DNA of 5,905 nt from an uncultured Ruminococcus sp. Lineage in GTDB: Bacteria > Bacillota > Clostridia > Oscillospirales > Ruminococcaceae. The translations under genes were made by a program, and so were the position numbers. A model generated the notes under the pieces. The model ran no database searches and had not been told where the DNA came from. It was given only the letters and a program-made list of their open reading frames with translations. Positions 1-5,905 of this stretch are shown in pieces; position 1 is the stretch's first letter; every line of letters starts with the position of its first letter. The stretch covers positions 1 through 5,905 of the forward strand of contig CADBQZ010000071.1 in assembly GCA_902796865.1 (NCBI GenBank), given 5' to 3'.

Positions 1-93
1 CTCAGCAATGCAGGAGCATCGAAGATAGCAGCAATGATAGCCGAACAGACTAAAAAGCTGGGGCTAGCTATAGGCGATAAATTTAAAGGGTAA
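1..93 (+). CDS. C-terminal end of an unidentified protein (5' partial)
   Basis: Frame 1 is open from the first base to the TAA at 91-93, giving 30 residues that end in ...KKLGLAIGDKFKG. The segment is Ala/Lys-rich and looks like an amphipathic terminal helix followed by a short polar tail. There is no dockerin calcium loop or CBM signature, so this is probably not a third cellulosomal enzyme. The Gly-Ala-Ser-Lys start of a final helix is vaguely reminiscent of small flavodoxin-fold or other alpha/beta proteins, but this is too little to name a family. The stop lies 17 bases before the next ATG with no hairpin terminator between them, so read-through into the arabinanase gene is likely. The reading frame is well supported only by its good junction with the downstream ribosome binding site, as most of the gene is outside the window. 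Confidence 0.6.
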   Translation, partial: LSNAGASKIAAMIAEQTKKLGLAIGDKFKG

Positions 94-110
94 AGGATAA
101 AGGTGTATTT

Positions 111-2453
111 ATGGGAAAATTAAAAAAGATCTTATCAGGAGCATTGGCTTCATGTTTGATGCTTACAAGCAGTCTGATAAGCGGCAGTACTTCGGCGGCA
201 TACCAGAGAGTATCGGTGCATGATCCGTCTGTTGTTAAGCTTTCTGACGGCGGATATTACATAGCCGGTTCACACTTGGCAGCGGCACGTTCAAATGATC
301 TGAAAAACTGGACAGTTGCAGCAAATTCTAATTTAGGTACTAAGAATACTACATTTTTCAAAAATATATATACTGATCTTGCAGTTCCGGCTAAATGGTC
401 AAACACTTCAACTGGATATGATCTTTCAGGAAATCTTTGGGCACCGGATATAATTTATAATCCGAAAATGAAAAAGTATTGTATGTACCTGAGCGTAAAC
501 GGCGATAACTGGCATAGTTCTATCGTTTTGTGTACATCGGATAATATTGACGGACCATACACTTATAAGGATACTATCGTTTATTCAGGCTTTGAAACTA
601 ATCCGGCAAATCCGGCAAACAGCTATAAAAATACAGATGTTGAACGTGTTCTTGGAACAGCTCCAGATCTTAGCCGTTATCTTGTGAACGGTCGTTGGAA
701 TGCAGAATATGGTACAAATGCTATTGATGCCTGCGTATTTTACGATGAACAGGGAAAGTTATGGATGATCTATGGTTCATGGTTTGGTGGATTGTTTATG
801 TTGGAACTTGACGAGAATACCGGACTTCGTGATTATAACGTTAAATATCCCACAAAGTCGAGCGGAGGTTCTGTTCAGTCTGATGCATATATGGGTACAC
901 ACGTTGCAGGGGGGCACTGGAATTCAGGTGAAGGTCCTTATATCGAATATATGAAAGATCCTGTGACCGGAAAGGGTTACTATTATCTGTTCATATCTTA
1001 CGGTTGGTTTAATACTTATGGCGGATATAACATGAGAGTTTTCCGCAGTTCCAATCCGGATGGACCTTATGTAGATGAAAACGGAAACAGTGCTATATAT
1101 TCAAAAGCAGCTTCAGATAATGCACATAATAACACAAATGGCTGGACGGGTATGCGTCTTATGGCTAATTACCAGTGGAGCTGCAATAAGGAGCCGTTCA
1201 GAGCTCAGGGACATAATTCGGCGCTTATGGACAATGACGGAAAGCTTTATGTCATTTACCATACAAAGTTTGATAATTATGATCCGGGTTTCCATGAAGT
1301 CAGAGTTCATCAGCTTATAATGAATGAAGATGGCTGGATAACAGCTGCGCCATATGAATATTCCGGTGAATCACTTTCAAAAAATGGTCATTCTCTTAAA
1401 GCTGTTACAGGCGAATATGAGTTCTTGTATCATTCTCCGAATCAGGATTTTTCAAACGAAAAGTATGCTAATGTTGATAAGCCGTGCAAAGCAGTACTTA
1501 ATGAGAACGGCACTGTAACAGGCGATATATCAGGTACATGGACAATGAAAAACGGCACTCCATATATGTCTTTTACATATGGAGATATAACATATAAGGG
1601 TGCATTTCTGGTACAGGCAGATGAATCAGATGCTATGACAAAGAAAATGACATTTACAGCTACTGCAAATAATTCCTGTATCTGGGGAAGCAAAAAAGCC
1701 GCATACAATGCTTCTGACGACATGGATACAACCGGTGCTGTGATGAATACAGATGTTATTTATACTTTTAAGAATAAAAACAGCGGTCTTGTAATGGATA
1801 TAAAGGACGGAATAACAGAAGACGGAGTAAATATTCAGCAGTGGGCTTCCAATGGATTTGACTGTCAGCAATGGGTACTTAAACCTTTTTCGGAAGGCGG
1901 AAATTATTACTATATCCATTCAGCGAGAGATGAAAAATATGTTCTTCGCACCGACGGCAGCAATAACGGTGGAAACCTTGCACTTGCAGAATATTCCAGA
2001 AATGATAGTTCTATGCTTTTTAAATTTATATTAAATACAGACGGTTCTTACAGTATAATGACACGTTCTTCAAAGGACAGTAAGCTGCTTGAAGTTGCAA
2101 ATGCAAGCAGTGATATGGGAGCAAATATTGCTCAGTGGGAACCGAACGGAAATGATTGCCAGAAATGGAATGCTGTTACTCAGGCAACAACGCCTGCTTT
2201 AACTACGACTGTTACAACCACTGTGACAACAACTACTACATCCACCACTACGTCTGACACGGCACCGAAAAAAGTAAAGGGTGATGTCGATAATAACGGC
2301 AATATTGAACGTAATGATGTGATTATGTTTCAAAAGTATTTGGTTAAAAAAGACAGACTGATTGCCTATGAAAATGGAGATCTTAACAATGACGGAAAGA
2401 TAAATGTTATGGATCTTATCATATTAAAAAGAAGGATAAAACAAAGATCATAA
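111..2453 (+). CDS. Secreted dockerin-bearing GH43 endo-alpha-1,5-L-arabinanase with CBM13
   Basis: Hydrolyses alpha-1,5-arabinan, a side chain of pectic rhamnogalacturonan I, outside the cell. Residues 1-30 are a signal peptide (Lys-rich start, hydrophobic core, likely cut after Ser-Ala-Ala). Residues 31 to about 415 are a GH43 five-bladed propeller. The proposed catalytic base is D38 (VHDPS), the pKa-modulating Asp is D206 (AIDACVFYD) and the general acid is E274 (SGEGPYIEY). WAPD (110-113), YGSWFGG (221-227) and the metal-site His of QGHNS (H368) also match arabinanases of the B. subtilis Abn2 / Arb43A type. About 416-530 resembles the C-terminal beta domain of extracellular endo-arabinanases. 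A CBM13/ricin module follows (547-689), then a Thr linker (692-719) and a dockerin (721-780). The start is set by AAGGTG at 100-105, five bases before the ATG. An insertion near 157-200 precedes the second Asp. The family call is firm; endo rather than exo action is inferred from overall similarity. Confidence 0.93.
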   Translation: MGKLKKILSGALASCLMLTSSLISGSTSAAYQRVSVHDPSVVKLSDGGYYIAGSHLAAARSNDLKNWTVAANSNLGTKNTTFFKNIYTDLAVPAKWSNTSTGYDLSGNLWAPDIIYNPKMKKYCMYLSVNGDNWHSSIVLCTSDNIDGPYTYKDTIVYSGFETNPANPANSYKNTDVERVLGTAPDLSRYLVNGRWNAEYGTNAIDACVFYDEQGKLWMIYGSWFGGLFMLELDENTGLRDYNVKYPTKSSGGSVQSDAYMGTHVAGGHWNSGEGPYIEYMKDPVTGKGYYYLFISYGWFNTYGGYNMRVFRSSNPDGPYVDENGNSAIYSKAASDNAHNNTNGWTGMRLMANYQWSCNKEPFRAQGHNSALMDNDGKLYVIYHTKFDNYDPGFHEVRVHQLIMNEDGWITAAPYEYSGESLSKNGHSLKAVTGEYEFLYHSPNQDFSNEKYANVDKPCKAVLNENGTVTGDISGTWTMKNGTPYMSFTYGDITYKGAFLVQADESDAMTKKMTFTATANNSCIWGSKKAAYNASDDMDTTGAVMNTDVIYTFKNKNSGLVMDIKDGITEDGVNIQQWASNGFDCQQWVLKPFSEGGNYYYIHSARDEKYVLRTDGSNNGGNLALAEYSRNDSSMLFKFILNTDGSYSIMTRSSKDSKLLEVANASSDMGANIAQWEPNGNDCQKWNAVTQATTPALTTTVTTTVTTTTTSTTTSDTAPKKVKGDVDNNGNIERNDVIMFQKYLVKKDRLIAYENGDLNNDGKINVMDLIILKRRIKQRS
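1749..2177 (+). repeat. CBM13 / ricin-type beta-trefoil module, copy A (arabinanase)
   Basis: Residues 547-689 of the arabinanase. QxW signatures come in pairs ten residues apart: QQW and CQQW in the first subdomain (576-588), AQW and CQKW in the last (674-686). The middle subdomain has no QxW and shows MLFKF instead. CBM13 modules of this kind bind polysaccharides or sugar side groups; the ligand here cannot be read from sequence. It is closely related to copy C in the next gene. Confidence 0.85.
2184..2267 (+). repeat. Thr-rich low-complexity linker coding region
   Basis: Encodes residues 692-719, mostly Thr with scattered Val, Ser and Pro, written in mixed ACN codons. It joins CBM13 copy A to the dockerin. 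Such linkers in cellulosomal proteins are flexible and often glycosylated. Codon variation within the run argues against a recent slippage expansion. Confidence 0.85.
2271..2450 (+). other. Dockerin domain, type I-like (arabinanase)
   Basis: Residues 721-780 contain two EF-hand-like calcium loops. Loop 1 runs D725-x-D727-x-N729-G-N731 to D736 and loop 2 runs D757-x-N759-x-D761-G to D768. Each is followed by a helix (VIMFQKYLVKK and LIILKRRIK). The domain binds a cohesin on a scaffoldin and so places the enzyme in a cellulosome or on the cell surface. Loop positions 10-11, which contact the cohesin in characterised type I dockerins, are R-N in the first half and V-M in the second. Confidence 0.92.
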
Positions 2454-2465
2454 TCAAATATCATG

Positions 2466-2482
2466 TGCGGCATCAGACCGCA
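2466..2482 (+). other. Short intercistronic hairpin
   Basis: TGCGG at 2466-2470 pairs with CCGCA at 2478-2482 around the seven-base loop CATCAGA. The stem is GC-rich in an AT-rich gap and ends one base before the Shine-Dalgarno stretch of the lyase gene. No U-tract follows, so it does not look like a terminator. It could tune translation or protect a processed mRNA end, but a five-bp stem may also be chance. Confidence 0.4.
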
Positions 2483-2483
2483 G

Positions 2484-2489
2484 AAAGGA
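2484..2489 (+). promoter_or_regulatory. Ribosome binding site deciding the lyase start
   Basis: AAAGGA lies six bases before the ATG at 2496. The earlier in-frame ATG at 2463 has no purine-rich site at the right distance, sits ten bases after the arabinanase stop, and would add 11 residues that contain this very site ahead of the signal peptide. The start at 2496 is therefore preferred. Confidence 0.85.
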
Positions 2490-2495
2490 ATAAAG

Positions 2496-5400
2496 ATGAG
2501 TATAAGAAAAAGGATAACTCGCACTTTGACTGCTGTTACCTTTGGAACAGCTATGCTTGCATCAGCAGTTTCAACTATAAGTACAACAGTTTATGCAGAG
2601 CCAAAGCAAAGTTCAAATGTGCTTGAGCATCTGGACAGGGGAATATCTGCTGTAAAGGTAAATGACGGAATGCTGGTAAGCTGGCGCTGGAACGGCGATG
2701 ATGACAATAATGCCGTTTTTAAGCTTTATCGTGATGATACGCTTATTTATACCGCTGACGGCAATAAGGCTACTTGTTTCCTCGATAAAGCAGGAAACGG
2801 TAATTCAAAATACAGGGTCGATACATATTCAGGAAATACCCTTAAAGATTCGCAGTCTTCAAGATTAATAAACGGAAATGGTGCATATTTTGATGTACCT
2901 CTTTCTCCTCCCGGGTCGGGATATACTCCGAACGATATGTCTGTAGGAGATGTTGACGGTGACGGTCAGTATGAGCTTTTTTTGAAATGGGATCCTGACA
3001 ATTCAAAGGATAATTCACAGAAAGGTACTACCGGAAATGTATTTATCGACTGCTACACTCTTCAGGGCAAACGTTTATGGAGAATAGACCTGGGTCAGAA
3101 TATTCGTGCAGGTGCTCATTATACTCAGTTTTATGTTGCAGATTTCGACCTTGACGGCAAAGCCGAAATGACCTGCAAAACAGCTGATGGCACTAAAGAC
3201 GGCAAAGGAACGGTTATAGGCGACGGAAGTAAGAGCTATAGGAATTCAAGCGGTTATATTCTTTCGGGGCCTGAATATTATACACTGTTTGACGGCGCTA
3301 CAGGTGCAGCACTTGATACGGTAGATTACAAGCCTGCAAGAGGTGATGTAAGCAAATGGGGAGACAAATACGGCAACCGTGTTGACAGATTCTGGGGAAC
3401 GGTCGCATATCTAGACGGCGTACATCCATGTGTTGTGACCGGACGAGGTTATTATACGAGACTTACGGCTACTGCTTACAAAGTAGAAAACAAAAAACTT
3501 GTAGAGATGTGGGCATATGATTCGGGAAATTCCAATTCTTCCAGCAATGCTTATGGCGACGGCAATCACAATTCTATGCCTGCTGATGTTGACGGTGACG
3601 GAAAACAGGAGATAATTACCGGTGCAGCCATTATCGACGATAACGGAAAGCTGTATTACACGACAAACCAGGGACATGGTGATGCAATGCACGTAGGCGA
3701 TCTTGATCCTACAAATCCTGGTCTTGAAGCGTGGATATGTCACGAAGAAAAGTCTTCCGGATATGGTGTTTCTCTTATCGACCTTGATGCAAAGAAAGTT
3801 ATATATCATCAGAACGGCGCCGGCGATACAGGAAGATGCTGTGCTGATAATGTATGGTCAGGCAATCCGGGAGCAGAATGCTGGGGCAATAAGCTGTCTG
3901 ATAATTCCACGCCTGTTGTTGATACCAAAGGCAACACATTAAATTGCCGCAGACCTTCTATAAATTTCCTTATTTATTGGGACGGTGACCTCGAAAGAGA
4001 GATACTCGACGGTTATACAGATTCACCTGCTACTATCTCTAAAATGACAGGAGATCCGGGCAAGACTACGATCACAAATCTGCTACAGACTACCGGGTAC
4101 TATACCTGCAATACTACAAAGGGTACGCCGTGTTTATCGGCTGATATATTTGGCGACTGGCGTGAGGAGCTTATTGTAAGAGCTGCCGATGCAAAGTCTG
4201 TCAGAATTTTCTGCACACCTTATGAGACAAGTACAAGACTTACTACTCTTATGCACGATGCACAGTATCGTATGCAGGTATCTTCACAAAATACTGCATA
4301 CAATCAGCCTCCTCATCCGAGCTTTTTCTTAGGCACAGGCTATGACATTCCTGCAAGAAGCGGCTATACAGTACTCGGAGGCGGAACTACTATCCCTGTA
4401 ACTCCGACAGAAGATAATACTCCTGCGGTATTTAATGAAGGCTCCACATATATGATAAAGAATGTGAACAGCGGTCTTTATATTGATATTGACGGCGCCA
4501 AGGCAGAAAACAATGTTAATGCACAGCAGTGGGGGGTAAATGAACCAGGCTTGCAGAATACATTTAAGCTTATTTCAGCAGGTGACGGATATTACTATAT
4601 AGTATCCGCAGTAGGTGACGGCGGTACATATGTACTTGATATAGCAGGAAAGAAAACTGAAAACGGAACTAATATCTGTATTTATCAGTACAAAGGCGGC
4701 GATAATCAGAAATTCAAATTTGTAAAGAATCCTGACGGTTCTTACAAGATAAAAACAAAAATAACAGGTGACAAGTCTGTGATCGAAGTGGCAGATGCTG
4801 AAAAAAATTCCGGCGCAAATATTCAGCAGTGGGAGATAAACGGTGCAGGCTGTCAGGACTGGATATTAGAGCCGGTCACAAACCCCGGCTGTCAGATGGA
4901 TACAAGCTTTATCTATACTTTCAAAAATGTGAACAGCGGTATGGTAATGGATATAACAGACGGAAAAATGTCTGACAACTCAAATGTTCAGCAGTGGGGA
5001 AGCAATGGCTTTGACTGTCAGAAGTGGACGCTCAAGCCGTTTGGCAGCGGAAACTACTATTACATAAGAAGCGTACAGGATCCGAATTATGTTCTTAAAG
5101 CTGAGGGCAGCGCAAACGGCTCTAACATTGATATAGTAACGTATAGTAATAAAGACAGCTCCATGCTTTTCAGATTCTCAAAAAATCCGGACGGAAGCTA
5201 TAATATCATCACCCACGCTTCAAGAGAGGCTGCATATGTTGAAGTTGCTTCTGCAAGCAAAGATAGCGGTGGAAATATCCAGCAATGGACACCTACAAAT
5301 AGCAGCTGCCAGAATTGGACTGCTGTAACTGAATTGAATACAACAGTATCAACGGCAGCAGAAACTGAGGAGACAACTACTGTAACGACAGTATCTGAGC

Positions 5401-5585
5401 CAAAGGATATCAAGGGAGATGTAGATGATAATGCTTTGGTAGAAAAAGATGATGTCATTATGCTTCAAAAATTCCTTGTAAAAAAAGAAAATCTTAAAGC
5501 TTATAAAAGAGCTGATATGAATAATGACGGTGTTATAAATGTTTTTGATCTGATCCTTTTAAAAAGGACAGTAATAAAACGCTGA
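2496..5585 (+). CDS. Secreted dockerin-bearing PL11 rhamnogalacturonan lyase with two CBM13 modules
   Basis: Cleaves the rhamnogalacturonan I backbone by beta-elimination at GalA, outside the cell. Numbering is from the ATG at 2496. Residues 1-34 form a signal peptide (MSIRKRITR..., cut after Val-Tyr-Ala). About 42-126 is the N-terminal beta domain, opening with the PL11-typical LDRGISAV. About 140-628 is the lyase propeller. Its PL11 hallmarks are ND-SVGDVDGDG (146-157), LKWDPDNSKDNSQ (163-175), IRAGAHYTQF (203-212) and CKTADGT (227-233). Calcium-type DxDxDG repeats lie at 152, 216 and 364, with WDGDLERE (495-502) and GDWREE (553-558) later. CBM13 modules follow (649-792 and 804-944), then a Thr/Glu linker and a dockerin (971-1029). 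The family is very secure. Endo-action (YesW-like) is more likely than exo (YesX-like), since I see no obvious substrate-blocking insertion, but this is not proved. The gene lies 42 bases after the arabinanase and is probably in the same operon. Confidence 0.95.
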   Translation: MSIRKRITRTLTAVTFGTAMLASAVSTISTTVYAEPKQSSNVLEHLDRGISAVKVNDGMLVSWRWNGDDDNNAVFKLYRDDTLIYTADGNKATCFLDKAGNGNSKYRVDTYSGNTLKDSQSSRLINGNGAYFDVPLSPPGSGYTPNDMSVGDVDGDGQYELFLKWDPDNSKDNSQKGTTGNVFIDCYTLQGKRLWRIDLGQNIRAGAHYTQFYVADFDLDGKAEMTCKTADGTKDGKGTVIGDGSKSYRNSSGYILSGPEYYTLFDGATGAALDTVDYKPARGDVSKWGDKYGNRVDRFWGTVAYLDGVHPCVVTGRGYYTRLTATAYKVENKKLVEMWAYDSGNSNSSSNAYGDGNHNSMPADVDGDGKQEIITGAAIIDDNGKLYYTTNQGHGDAMHVGDLDPTNPGLEAWICHEEKSSGYGVSLIDLDAKKVIYHQNGAGDTGRCCADNVWSGNPGAECWGNKLSDNSTPVVDTKGNTLNCRRPSINFLIYWDGDLEREILDGYTDSPATISKMTGDPGKTTITNLLQTTGYYTCNTTKGTPCLSADIFGDWREELIVRAADAKSVRIFCTPYETSTRLTTLMHDAQYRMQVSSQNTAYNQPPHPSFFLGTGYDIPARSGYTVLGGGTTIPVTPTEDNTPAVFNEGSTYMIKNVNSGLYIDIDGAKAENNVNAQQWGVNEPGLQNTFKLISAGDGYYYIVSAVGDGGTYVLDIAGKKTENGTNICIYQYKGGDNQKFKFVKNPDGSYKIKTKITGDKSVIEVADAEKNSGANIQQWEINGAGCQDWILEPVTNPGCQMDTSFIYTFKNVNSGMVMDITDGKMSDNSNVQQWGSNGFDCQKWTLKPFGSGNYYYIRSVQDPNYVLKAEGSANGSNIDIVTYSNKDSSMLFRFSKNPDGSYNIITHASREAAYVEVASASKDSGGNIQQWTPTNSSCQNWTAVTELNTTVSTAAETEETTTVTTVSEPKDIKGDVDDNALVEKDDVIMLQKFLVKKENLKAYKRADMNNDGVINVFDLILLKRTVIKR
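4440..4871 (+). repeat. CBM13 / ricin-type module, copy B (lyase, inner)
   Basis: Residues 649-792 of the lyase, starting STYMIKNVNSGLY. It has AQQW in the first subdomain (the second aromatic motif there is altered to LQNTF), NQKFKF in the middle, and IQQW plus CQDW in the last. It is clearly related to copies A and C but more divergent than they are from each other, so it is either an older duplicate or was acquired separately. Confidence 0.85.
4905..5327 (+). repeat. CBM13 / ricin-type module, copy C (lyase, outer)
   Basis: Residues 804-944 of the lyase, starting IYTFKNVNSGMVMDI. QxW pairs are VQQW/CQKW and IQQW/CQNW, with MLFRF in the middle subdomain. By hand alignment roughly 80 of about 143 positions are identical to copy A of the arabinanase, with a single-residue gap, and both are followed by a Thr-rich linker and dockerin. 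Confidence 0.87.
5406..5582 (+). other. Dockerin domain, type I-like (lyase)
   Basis: Residues 971-1029 of the lyase. Loop 1 reads D975-x-D977-x-N979-A-L981 to D986. The glycine normal at loop position 6 is Ala (codon 5433-5435). Loop 2 is canonical: D1007-x-N1009-x-D1011-G to D1018. Helices VIMLQKFLVKK and LILLKRTVIK closely match those of the arabinanase dockerin, so both probably dock to the same cohesin class. Loop positions 10-11 are K-D in the first half and V-F in the second. Confidence 0.9.
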
Positions 5586-5601
5586 ACTTATGAGGCTTAT
5601 A

Positions 5602-5640
5602 GCAAAAACAGCCATATCTTTTAAGGTATGGCTGTTTTGC
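5602..5640 (+). terminator. Hairpin terminator after the lyase gene
   Basis: AAAACAGCCATA (5605-5616) pairs perfectly with TATGGCTGTTTT (5627-5638). The stem can extend inward by a G-U, C-G and U-A pair to a four-base loop. A GC/GC pair can be added outside if A5604 bulges. The T run is the 3' foot of the stem itself and is followed by GCATTT, so the U-tract is short. The A run on the 5' side makes it usable on the opposite strand too. It begins 16 bases after the lyase stop. Confidence 0.85.
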
Positions 5641-5705
5641 ATTTAGAGCAACGCTGCTCATAATTATAAGATCCGCTATTATTTAATTCTTAATAGAATA
5701 TTTTC

Positions 5706-5734
5706 TTTACAAAAGAATATAACAGTGATATAAT
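5706..5734 (+). promoter_or_regulatory. Sigma-A-type promoter with extended -10
   Basis: The -35 TTTACA (5706-5711; one mismatch to TTGACA) and a perfect -10 TATAAT (5729-5734) are separated by 17 bases, and TGA directly before the -10 gives an extended -10. Transcription would start near 5741, leaving a leader of about 28 bases before the lipoprotein ATG. Lying just after a terminator, it marks the start of a separate transcription unit. Confidence 0.85.
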
Positions 5735-5768
5735 CTATATTAAAATATTATGATCTGAAGGTGTAATT

Positions 5769-5905
5769 ATGAAAAAAATAGCTATGACTTTAGCAGCATC
5801 GCTTTTGTCACTCACGCTGGTCGGATGCGGTGATACAACATCTTCCTCAGTTGCCGAAACGCTGCAAAGTGATGATGCGATAATTGAAGAAATAATAACA
5901 TACCA
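5769..5905 (+). CDS. Putative lipoprotein, N-terminal part (3' partial)
   Basis: The first 45 codons are in the window and the frame is open to the edge. MKKIAMTLAASLLSLTL is a short lipoprotein signal sequence and is followed by the lipobox LVGC, with Cys20 as the predicted lipidated residue after cleavage. The mature start GDTTSSS is a typical polar tether for a cell-surface lipoprotein of a Gram-positive bacterium, and the following residues are acidic (SDDAIIEEI). The start is supported by AAGGTG at 5758-5763, five bases before the ATG, and by the promoter upstream. The function cannot be told: a transporter solute-binding protein, a surface adhesin-like protein or an uncharacterised lipoprotein all remain possible. 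It is separated from the pectin genes by a terminator, so a shared role is not implied. Confidence 0.85.
   Translation, partial: MKKIAMTLAASLLSLTLVGCGDTTSSSVAETLQSDDAIIEEIITY

Noticed and set aside
2184..2267. ACN-rich tract as a phase-variable microsatellite
   Set aside because: Codons vary irregularly (ACT, ACA, ACC, ACG) with Val and Ser interruptions, so there is no uniform repeat unit long enough for frequent slippage.
2463..2495. Upstream in-frame ATG that would extend the lyase by 11 residues
   Set aside because: It lacks a ribosome binding site, would put MCGIRPQKGIK ahead of a good signal peptide, and would make AAAGGA part of the coding region. The ATG at 2496 fits better.
3411..3809. 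132-codon open frame on the minus strand inside the lyase gene
   Set aside because: It lies wholly inside the conserved PL11 propeller, has no domain I recognise and no convincing start signals. It is best explained as a shadow of the + strand gene, as are the other short overlapping frames.
5198..5458. 86-codon minus-strand frame across the CBM13-linker-dockerin end of the lyase
   Set aside because: The Val/Ser-rich translation is the reverse reading of the Thr-rich linker and its flanks. The + strand reading has clear domains.
1749..5582. Related CBM13-dockerin tails as traces of an insertion sequence or transposon
   Set aside because: There are no terminal inverted repeats, target duplications or transposase remnants. 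The similarity follows protein modules, which fits gene duplication or module shuffling.
5646..5659. GAGCA-ACGC-TGCTC hairpin as a second terminator or riboswitch piece
   Set aside because: It has only five pairs and no T run after it, and the space before the promoter is too short and AT-rich for a recognisable riboswitch.
1..5905. CRISPR array, tRNA, rRNA or phage element
   Set aside because: No regularly spaced repeats, no tRNA-like cloverleaf and no phage genes are visible. Coding sequence fills nearly the whole window.

Overview
The window looks like a stretch of a cellulosome-producing, gut or rumen Ruminococcus (Bacillota, Oscillospiraceae), close in style to R. flavefaciens. The evidence is two adjacent secreted enzymes that each end in a ricin-type CBM13 module, a Thr-rich linker and a type I-like dockerin. 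Other support is moderately AT-rich coding DNA, purine-rich Shine-Dalgarno sites and sigma-A-type promoter hexamers. Genus is an inference from module architecture; species cannot be assigned from sequence reading alone.

Layout, all genes on the + strand. Positions 1-93 are the last 30 codons of an unidentified upstream gene. Seventeen bases later comes a 780-residue secreted GH43 endo-alpha-1,5-L-arabinanase (111-2453) with GH43 propeller, C-terminal beta domain, CBM13, Thr linker and dockerin. After a 42-base gap with a small hairpin comes a secreted PL11 rhamnogalacturonan lyase (2496-5585, 1029 residues) with PL11, two CBM13 modules, linker and dockerin. A strong hairpin terminator (5602-5640) closes this unit. 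A near-consensus promoter (5706-5734) then drives a new unit that begins with a lipoprotein gene (5769 onward), cut off by the window edge.

Functionally the two complete genes form a pair aimed at one polymer, rhamnogalacturonan I of pectin. The lyase cuts the Rha-GalA backbone and the arabinanase trims arabinan side chains. Both would be displayed through dockerin-cohesin docking, and the CBM13 modules would add carbohydrate binding. Spacing and the lack of any terminator between them suggest co-transcription, possibly together with the gene ending at 93.

I found no CRISPR array, mobile element, RNA gene or evident novel system. The most useful observations are the shared C-terminal cassette of the two neighbours, a non-canonical calcium loop in the second dockerin, unlike docking residues in the two dockerin halves, and a compact intercistronic hairpin beside the ribosome binding site of the lyase.
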